Below, one piece after another: positions 1-5,638 of a DNA stretch of 7,943 bases. The DNA is from an uncultured Sphingobacteriia bacterium (lineage in GTDB: Bacteria; Bacteroidota; Bacteroidia; Chitinophagales; Chitinophagaceae). Within the stretch, counting starts at the first letter, position 1; each line of letters starts with the position of its first letter. The position numbers and the translations under genes were made by a program. The notes beneath the pieces are model-generated. The model searched no databases. It saw only the letters and a list, made by a program, of their open reading frames with translations, and was not told where the DNA came from. The DNA lies in contig CAMFKK010000095.1 of NCBI GenBank assembly GCA_945957225.1, positions 1-7,943 of the forward strand, written 5' to 3'.

Positions 1-47
1 GAGATAGGCTCCGGTCTCGTGGGCTCGGAGATGTGTATAAGAGACAG
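1..47 (+). other. Illumina Nextera adapter contamination (P7 tail, i7 index, read-2 adapter)
   Basis: This stretch is synthetic, not genomic. Bases 1-5 (GAGAT) match the end of the P7 primer and bases 6-13 (AGGCTCCG) occupy the i7 index slot. Bases 14-47 match the 34-base Nextera read-2 adapter, whose last 19 bases (29-47) are the Tn5 mosaic end. The order and orientation are exactly those of a Nextera library end joined to its insert, as expected from untrimmed read-through at a contig end. A reading frame runs through the adapter from a GTG at 19 and adds a false N-terminus containing the peptide MCIRDR, a known signature of this contamination. From memory, the index is the reverse complement of Nextera XT index N720. 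Confidence 0.97.
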
Positions 48-726
48 GGCCAATTTGTTCCGCCAAAGTAATTATGAGGTAAAACCAGTCATAGCTGCTT
101 TATTGAAAAGTGAGCATTTTTATGATACGCTGAGTAGGGGGGCACAAATTAAAAGTCCGGTAGACCTAGTGGTTGGATTGTGTAGAGAATTTGAAATTCA
201 ATTCCAACCAAGTACGGATTATGTGATCAATTATGGATTTTACAATTACTTGGTGAGTTGGGTAAGTAATATGCAACAAAATATTGGCGATCCGCCCGAT
301 GTAAGTGGTTGGAAAGCTTATTACCAAATGCCTCAGTTTTATGAGATTTGGATTAATAGCGATACCCTGCCCAAGCGCAATCAGTTTACGGATACCATGA
401 TTGTTAGTGGGTATACTTTTAACGCCAAAAAGATTCAAATTGATGGGGTAGCAGTTGCACAGTCTCTTTCAAGCCCAGGCGATCCCAATAAATTGATTGA
501 TGAATTGTGTAATAAAATCCTCAGAATAGATATTTCAATGACGTCAAAAAATCAATTGAAAACAGATATTCTTCTTGGTGGGCAGTCAACAGATTTTTAT
601 TGGACAGATGCTTGGAACCTTTTCTTGAGCACACCTTCAAATACCTCAAATGCCACTACGGTAAAAAACCGATTAAGAGACCTGATTAAATATTTGATGA
701 ACCTGCCTGAATATCAATTGGCATAA
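48..726 (+). CDS. DUF1800 family protein, C-terminal part (5' end missing)
   Basis: This is the last 225 codons of a DUF1800 gene; the first whole codon is at 49 and the stop is at 724-726. Family members usually run to about 450-600 residues, so roughly half is missing. Visible DUF1800-like features, numbered from the first genuine residue, are the helical stretch ending ALLKSEHFYD (17-26), the segment around IKSPVDLVVGL (34-44), and DPPDVSGWKAYY (81-92), followed by a TLPKRNQF segment (106-113). The family has no established activity. Its genes very often precede a DUF1501 gene, as here, where the next start lies 10 bases after the stop, so co-transcription is likely. The true start and any export signal lie outside the window. 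No C-terminal T9SS domain is present: the protein ends at PEYQLA. Any start proposed at 19 is an adapter artefact. Confidence 0.88.
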
Positions 727-736
727 AGCACTAATC

Positions 737-2305
737 ATGAAAAGAAGACAATTTCTGAGAAATGCCATACCAACAGGTGTTATGTTGCCTTCACTTTTTG
801 GCGGTTTTTCTTTCAAGGCATTTAGTGCCGATTCTGGTATCATGCAATCATTGTCGCTACCTGTAACTGAAACAGACCATGTGTTTGTAATTGTACAACT
901 GAATGGAGGAAATGATGGCCTTAACATGGTTATCCCTGTGGAGAATTTTAGCAATTATGTTGCTGCGCGATCTAATATTTATATACCTGAAGCCAAAGTA
1001 TTGGCCTTAAATGGAAAAGCTGGACTGCATCCATCCATGACGGGATTGCACAGTTTGTACAACGATGGTAAATTGAATGTAGTACATTCTGTAGGATACC
1101 CACAACCCAGTTTTTCTCATTTTAGAGCTACCGATATATGGATGAGCGCCAGTGATAGTTCCAGTGTAGTTAATAGTGGTTGGGCCGGTAGGTATTTGAA
1201 TTATGAGTACCCCAATTTTCCATCGGGTTACCCCAATAGTTCTGCTCCTGATCCCTTGGCTATTCAAATTGGATCAGTCACTTCCTTAACGGTTCAAGGA
1301 CCCGCAGTTAGTATGGGTTTAAGCATTAGTAGTACCACCAACTTTTATAATCTGGTCAACGGTGTTCAAGATCCTGCACCTGATACACCAGCAGGTAAGG
1401 AATTGAGTTTTGTAAGAACTATTTCTCAACAAACCCAACAGTATGCATCAGTGATTAAAAATGCAGCTGCCAAAACAACTACTCAGGTAACTTATCCTAC
1501 CAATAATTCTTTGGGTGATCAATTAAAAATTGTAGCCAAATTAATCAATGGTGGATTAAAGACAAGAATCTATATGGTTAATTATGGAGGATTTGATACC
1601 CATAGTAACCAAGTAAATAGTACGGATACCACTACAGGTAATCATGCCAATTTGTTGAAAAATGTAAGTGATGCAATCAAAGCATTTCAAGATGATTTGA
1701 AATTCTTGGGAATGGAGGATCGCGTAATTGGAATGACCTATTCTGAATTTGGAAGACGAATTAAAAGTAATGGAAGTACCGGAACGGACCATGGTTCAGC
1801 TGCTCCTTGTTTCTTGTTTGGCAAGCATGTATTGGGTGGAGTAACAGGAAATACACCTACCATTCCATCAAATACTACCGTCAATGACAACCTACCTTTT
1901 CAATACGATTTTAGAAGTATTTATTCCACTGTTCTTGCCAATTGGCTTTGTGTAAATGAAGTTGATTTGCAACAAATCATGCTCAAGAATTTCCAAAATT
2001 TGCCATTGGTGAATGCCGCATCTTGTAAAAAAGCGGTCAATATATCTGGAGATCAACTTATCTCTAATTATCCAAATCCGTTTACAAGTTCTACGGTGAT
2101 TACTTTTAAAACCGCTGGTGGACATACCCTTATTCAAATCATGGATACCATGGGTAGGGTATTGGCCAATCTCACAGATAAAGAATATGCTGCAGGTACT
2201 TATACCGTCTTATTTGATAGCAAATCATTACCAAACGGTGTTTATTATGCAAGGCTTCAAAATATGGCAACCCAGCAAATTAGAACCATGTTAAAAGTGA
2301 GGTAA
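737..2305 (+). CDS. DUF1501 protein with Tat-type signal and T9SS sorting domain
   Basis: This is a complete 522-residue protein. The N-terminus MKRRQFLRNA followed by a hydrophobic stretch to about residue 30 fits a twin-arginine signal (RRxFL) or a Tat-like lipid-free signal. The DUF1501 domain spans about 47-430. It contains LNGGNDGLN (55-63), PSFSHFRATDIW (124-135), YGGFDTHS (283-290), YSEFGRR (335-341) and TDHGSAA (350-356). The family is placed in the alkaline phosphatase/sulfatase-like superfamily, so D60, D287, H289, D351 and H352 are plausible metal ligands by inference, and no substrate is known. A type A T9SS sorting domain occupies about 441-522, with NYPNPF at 444-449 and NGVYYARL at 500-507, pointing to export across the outer membrane and surface attachment or release. 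The ATG at 737 fits because it places the RR motif at residues 3-4. No Shine-Dalgarno is present, which is normal for the phylum. It probably shares a transcript with the upstream DUF1800 gene. Confidence 0.93.
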   Translation: MKRRQFLRNAIPTGVMLPSLFGGFSFKAFSADSGIMQSLSLPVTETDHVFVIVQLNGGNDGLNMVIPVENFSNYVAARSNIYIPEAKVLALNGKAGLHPSMTGLHSLYNDGKLNVVHSVGYPQPSFSHFRATDIWMSASDSSSVVNSGWAGRYLNYEYPNFPSGYPNSSAPDPLAIQIGSVTSLTVQGPAVSMGLSISSTTNFYNLVNGVQDPAPDTPAGKELSFVRTISQQTQQYASVIKNAAAKTTTQVTYPTNNSLGDQLKIVAKLINGGLKTRIYMVNYGGFDTHSNQVNSTDTTTGNHANLLKNVSDAIKAFQDDLKFLGMEDRVIGMTYSEFGRRIKSNGSTGTDHGSAAPCFLFGKHVLGGVTGNTPTIPSNTTVNDNLPFQYDFRSIYSTVLANWLCVNEVDLQQIMLKNFQNLPLVNAASCKKAVNISGDQLISNYPNPFTSSTVITFKTAGGHTLIQIMDTMGRVLANLTDKEYAAGTYTVLFDSKSLPNGVYYARLQNMATQQIRTMLKVR

Positions 2306-2313
2306 TCTGCTTG

Positions 2314-2348
2314 AAAAAAAAATGCTGCCCTAGAGCAGCATTTTTTTT
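2314..2348. terminator. Bidirectional intrinsic terminator between convergent genes
   Basis: TGCTGC (2323-2328) pairs with GCAGCA (2335-2340) around a 6-base loop. The flanking A-run (2314-2322) pairs with the T-run (2341-2348), giving a stem of about 14 pairs. Read on plus, the hairpin is followed by T8 and a further T-rich run to 2355. Read on minus, it is followed by nine T. It starts 8 bases after the DUF1501 stop and 14 bases beyond the peptidase stop, so it can end both transcripts. Confidence 0.9.
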
Positions 2349-2362
2349 GTTTTTTATGGCCC

Positions 2363-5300
2363 TCAATTTTTAGGTTTGATAGCTGGGGTTGAATAGGGTG
2401 GGTGTTTCATATTGTGTTTAGGTTCTAGCTCTAACAATCGCAGTACTTCTTGTACCGCTTTTTCAAGTTGCAAGTCTCTTCCTTTTGAAACAGATATGGC
2501 GTCTATTTTTTGTTCTATATCCGGAGCAACGCCTTCATTTTCTGCCACCCATTTTTGGTTAATGGGATCATACACAGCATTATCAGGAGCAGTTACCGTG
2601 CCACCATCAATCATACGATAATGGACAGATGATTTTACCAATCCTCCCCAGGTTCTAGTACCCACCAATGGACCAATCTTTTGCTGTTTAAAAACCCATG
2701 GGAAAAAGTCTCCGCCAGATCCTGCCAATTCATTAATCAATAAAGCTTTTGGCCCAAGATTTCCGGAAGGAAGTTGAAAAGGAATTCCATTGGGTACTTC
2801 ATTGGTCAAACCAGCTCGGAGTCTTCTGGCCATGAGATCAACCATATAATCATCTAAAAGCCCACCGCCGTTAAAGCGTTCGTCTATCACCATTCCAAGT
2901 TTGTCTTGTTGGGCAAAATAATACCTATTAAAAGAAACAAAGCCCGGACCACCAGTATTGGGCACCCAAGCATATCCTAATTTTCCATTGGATAATATTT
3001 CAACTTTTCTTCTATTGTCCTCTACCCAGTTGCGTTGTCTTAACCCAAATTCATCCGCAATGGGTTGTGTTTTAATGGTCCATGCGCCTGCAGTATCAGG
3101 TTTTGAATTGATCAATAATTGGGTTTGTTTGCCTGCTTTGCCATCCAATAATGCAAATGGATCCATACCAGCATTTAGGGTTTTTCCATCAATAGCTAAT
3201 ATAAAATTACCTTCTTGCACTTTAAGTCCTGGTTGATCTAAAGGCGCTACCAGACCCGGGTTCCAGCTTTCTGTAGTATAGATTTTTTTAATTTTCCAAT
3301 AACCTGATTCTTGCATAAGGTCAGCACCAAGAACACCCACGGTATTATTTTCTTGGGTAGGAAAATCACCACCTCCAACAAAGCTATGCCCTACAGAAAG
3401 TTCTCCATTTACCTGATCAAGAATATAGGTCAAGTCTTTTCTATGTCTAATAAATGGTACCAAGGGTGCATAGCGTTCATAAACTTCCTGCCAATTTCTT
3501 CCATGCATATTGGGGTCATAGAAATAATCCCTTTCATATCGCCAGGTTTCTTCAAAAATTTGTTTCCATTCTTCCTGTCTATTCAATTTCATATTAAGGT
3601 TGACTGATACGTTTCCATCAGCTGGAGATGGTGGTCTACTGGTGGCCACCACGCGCCAAGATGGACCTGATTTAAAGAGTAGTTTCTCTCCATTGGCAGA
3701 CACATAAGCTTGTGAAGCATTTTTTGCAAATTCATCCAATTTCTTTCCTTCTATGCTGAATTTGCTAAGTACAGGTCCAGCGCCAATAAAGACAGAACCC
3801 TTGGGGCCACTGATCATTAAATCATATTCACCAACTGGAATAGGTAATGCAATGGTTCTTCTATCAATTTGATCAAAATCAATTTTGACAGCTTTACTGT
3901 CTGCACTGTCTTTAGGTTTCTTAACCTCTTTAATGGTACTATCAGGTTCGTCATCACTTTTTAAAGGAAATGGGTAAGCGTCATCCTTTCTTAAAACAGT
4001 CATATAGGCTCCAAAACTAGGCTTGGCTTGTATAGAACTGGTATTTGCCCAGCCAGAACCCAAGGCTAAATTAGTACTTGCCAAGAAATACAAATGTCTG
4101 CCATCTCTATCCCATGCTGGTTGATAGGCATCTGCCATTGCATCACTAATAGGAGTAGCTTTTCCTGTAGCTAAATTCCAAACAATGATTCTTTTAAACT
4201 GATTACTACCTGATTTGGCATAAGCCAACCATTTTGAATCAGGAGACCAAGAAATACCCATATCCCCCCTTTGAATATTGGTTCCTCCAATATCTGCAGT
4301 TTGAATTTTACCAGTGGCCAATTCAACCACTTGAATACGCACATCATCATCTACAAAAGCAATCCATTTGCCATCTGGTGACCAGCATGGTTCCCAACCC
4401 AATTTAGAAACACCGATATTGATTTTTTTCAAAGGGCTTTTCCCAAATTGATCAGTTATCACCAATTGATAGCCTTTACCCCCTTCATCACTAAACCAAG
4501 CTATCTGTCTACCATCGGGACTCCAAATTGGTTGGCGGTCTGCTGCACCTGAACTATTACTCAAATTCAAAACGTCTCCATTTTCAACTGGAACGGTGAA
4601 TATTTCACCTCTTGCTTCCAATAAAATTCTTTTGCCTGTGGGCGATAGGGAGGCATTAGTAGCCCTTGCAGTTACATTTTCCCATTTGGTTTCGGCCCAA
4701 GGAAAATCACCTTTTACTTCAATCTCTATTTGTTTGCTATTACCATTGCTAGGATCTAGTAAATAGATATTGCCACTTCTTTCATAAGCCAATTCTTTGC
4801 CGTTTGAAGACAACCATTTGATATCTGTATCCTTGAGTTTGGTAACTTGTTTGAGGTTGGCGTTTTTAGCATCATAAGACCAGATATTCATATTAAAATC
4901 TCTATCTGATAAAAAGTAAATGGTATTGTCCATCCACAAGGGTTGCAGGTCCATGGTTCTTTCATTTGGAAGATGGGTTTCTTTCAAAGTTTCCAAATCT
5001 AAGATCTGCAAAGCAGTATTCTGACCACCCCTATAATTGCGCCATTCTCTATCCCATCTATTCATTCTATCTATAACCAATTGCTTGCCATTAGCTGAGA
5101 ACTGACCATTGAAGGCCCATGGTGCTGGTAAAAGGGTAGATGCGCCTCCCATCATAGGAACGGTCCAAAGTCTAGTATAATCACTGGGGGCTGTTTCTCT
5201 GGTACTAGCATATAAAACTGATTTACCATCTGAAGACCAACCACGTGCAAAAGCGTCTTCAGGATACCAGGTTAATCTATTTGGAATGCCTCCATCTACT

Positions 5301-5587
5301 GCAACCACATATACTGCAGTTACACCAGATCTATTAGAACTAAATGCCAAATGTTTTCCATCAGGAGAAAAATGTGGATCTGATTCAACAGCAGAAGTAC
5401 TGGTAATTCTTTTTGCTTCACCCCCAGCTAGTGGGCTAATCCAAATATCTGCAGCATATACAAATGCTACATGGGTTTTACTTATACTTGGCTCACGTAA
5501 TAATCTGGTTGATTGAGCAATTAAAGAAGCATGAAAAATTGTCAATACTACGATTGACCAACATTTTGGATGAATAGGTAGGCGCAT
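2363..5587 (-). CDS. Tricorn-type S41 peptidase with signal peptide
   Basis: This is a complete 1074-residue protein, close to the roughly 1070 residues of archaeal tricorn. Residues 1-25 form a Sec signal peptide (hydrophobic SIVVLTIFHASLIA, likely cut before Q25), so it acts in the periplasm or envelope, unlike cytoplasmic archaeal tricorn. Residues of about 30-510 hold WD40/TolB-like propeller blades marked by repeated SPDGK-type turns (74, 118, 315, 356, 403, 448, 493). A charged linker (about 543-572) follows, then the tricorn C1 helical region (about 670-735), a PDZ-like domain (about 750-840) and the S41 core (about 860-1030). By family comparison the catalytic residues are H734 in SVGHS, nucleophile S957 in AGSGGD, and E1016 in ENEGVAPD, all present. 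It probably trims peptides to short oligopeptides. The start at 5587 gives a well-formed signal peptide. There is no T9SS domain. It lies 51 bases downstream of the surface-protein gene on the same strand. Confidence 0.95.
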   Translation of the reverse strand: MRLPIHPKCWSIVVLTIFHASLIAQSTRLLREPSISKTHVAFVYAADIWISPLAGGEAKRITSTSAVESDPHFSPDGKHLAFSSNRSGVTAVYVVAVDGGIPNRLTWYPEDAFARGWSSDGKSVLYASTRETAPSDYTRLWTVPMMGGASTLLPAPWAFNGQFSANGKQLVIDRMNRWDREWRNYRGGQNTALQILDLETLKETHLPNERTMDLQPLWMDNTIYFLSDRDFNMNIWSYDAKNANLKQVTKLKDTDIKWLSSNGKELAYERSGNIYLLDPSNGNSKQIEIEVKGDFPWAETKWENVTARATNASLSPTGKRILLEARGEIFTVPVENGDVLNLSNSSGAADRQPIWSPDGRQIAWFSDEGGKGYQLVITDQFGKSPLKKINIGVSKLGWEPCWSPDGKWIAFVDDDVRIQVVELATGKIQTADIGGTNIQRGDMGISWSPDSKWLAYAKSGSNQFKRIIVWNLATGKATPISDAMADAYQPAWDRDGRHLYFLASTNLALGSGWANTSSIQAKPSFGAYMTVLRKDDAYPFPLKSDDEPDSTIKEVKKPKDSADSKAVKIDFDQIDRRTIALPIPVGEYDLMISGPKGSVFIGAGPVLSKFSIEGKKLDEFAKNASQAYVSANGEKLLFKSGPSWRVVATSRPPSPADGNVSVNLNMKLNRQEEWKQIFEETWRYERDYFYDPNMHGRNWQEVYERYAPLVPFIRHRKDLTYILDQVNGELSVGHSFVGGGDFPTQENNTVGVLGADLMQESGYWKIKKIYTTESWNPGLVAPLDQPGLKVQEGNFILAIDGKTLNAGMDPFALLDGKAGKQTQLLINSKPDTAGAWTIKTQPIADEFGLRQRNWVEDNRRKVEILSNGKLGYAWVPNTGGPGFVSFNRYYFAQQDKLGMVIDERFNGGGLLDDYMVDLMARRLRAGLTNEVPNGIPFQLPSGNLGPKALLINELAGSGGDFFPWVFKQQKIGPLVGTRTWGGLVKSSVHYRMIDGGTVTAPDNAVYDPINQKWVAENEGVAPDIEQKIDAISVSKGRDLQLEKAVQEVLRLLELEPKHNMKHPPYSTPAIKPKN

Positions 5588-5638
5588 ATTAATGTATTGA
5601 GTTAAAAAGAATAATTCTTCCCCAATAAATTAACTGCA

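Noticed and set aside
29..47. Tn5 mosaic end as evidence of a natural transposon
   Set aside because: It is embedded in the full Nextera adapter next to an index and P7 tail, so it comes from library preparation. No transposase or second end is present.
19..48. GTG start at 19 giving a longer N-terminus for the DUF1800 protein
   Set aside because: These codons are adapter sequence; the encoded MGSEMCIRDR is a known artefact and not part of the gene.
2958..3607. Plus-strand open frames opposite the peptidase gene
   Set aside because: They lie antisense to well-conserved peptidase coding sequence, have no recognisable domain and have low-complexity composition; they are shadows.
3870..3960. 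Charged low-complexity segment of the tricorn-type peptidase as a possible insertion or frameshift
   Set aside because: The frame is intact on both sides, and a charged linker between the propeller and C1 regions is usual in bacterial tricorn homologues.
5607..5619. Inverted repeat AAGAAT-A-ATTCTT in the gap between the two minus-strand genes
   Set aside because: The arms are only six A/T-rich bases around a single central base. It is too short and weak for a convincing operator or terminator in AT-rich DNA.
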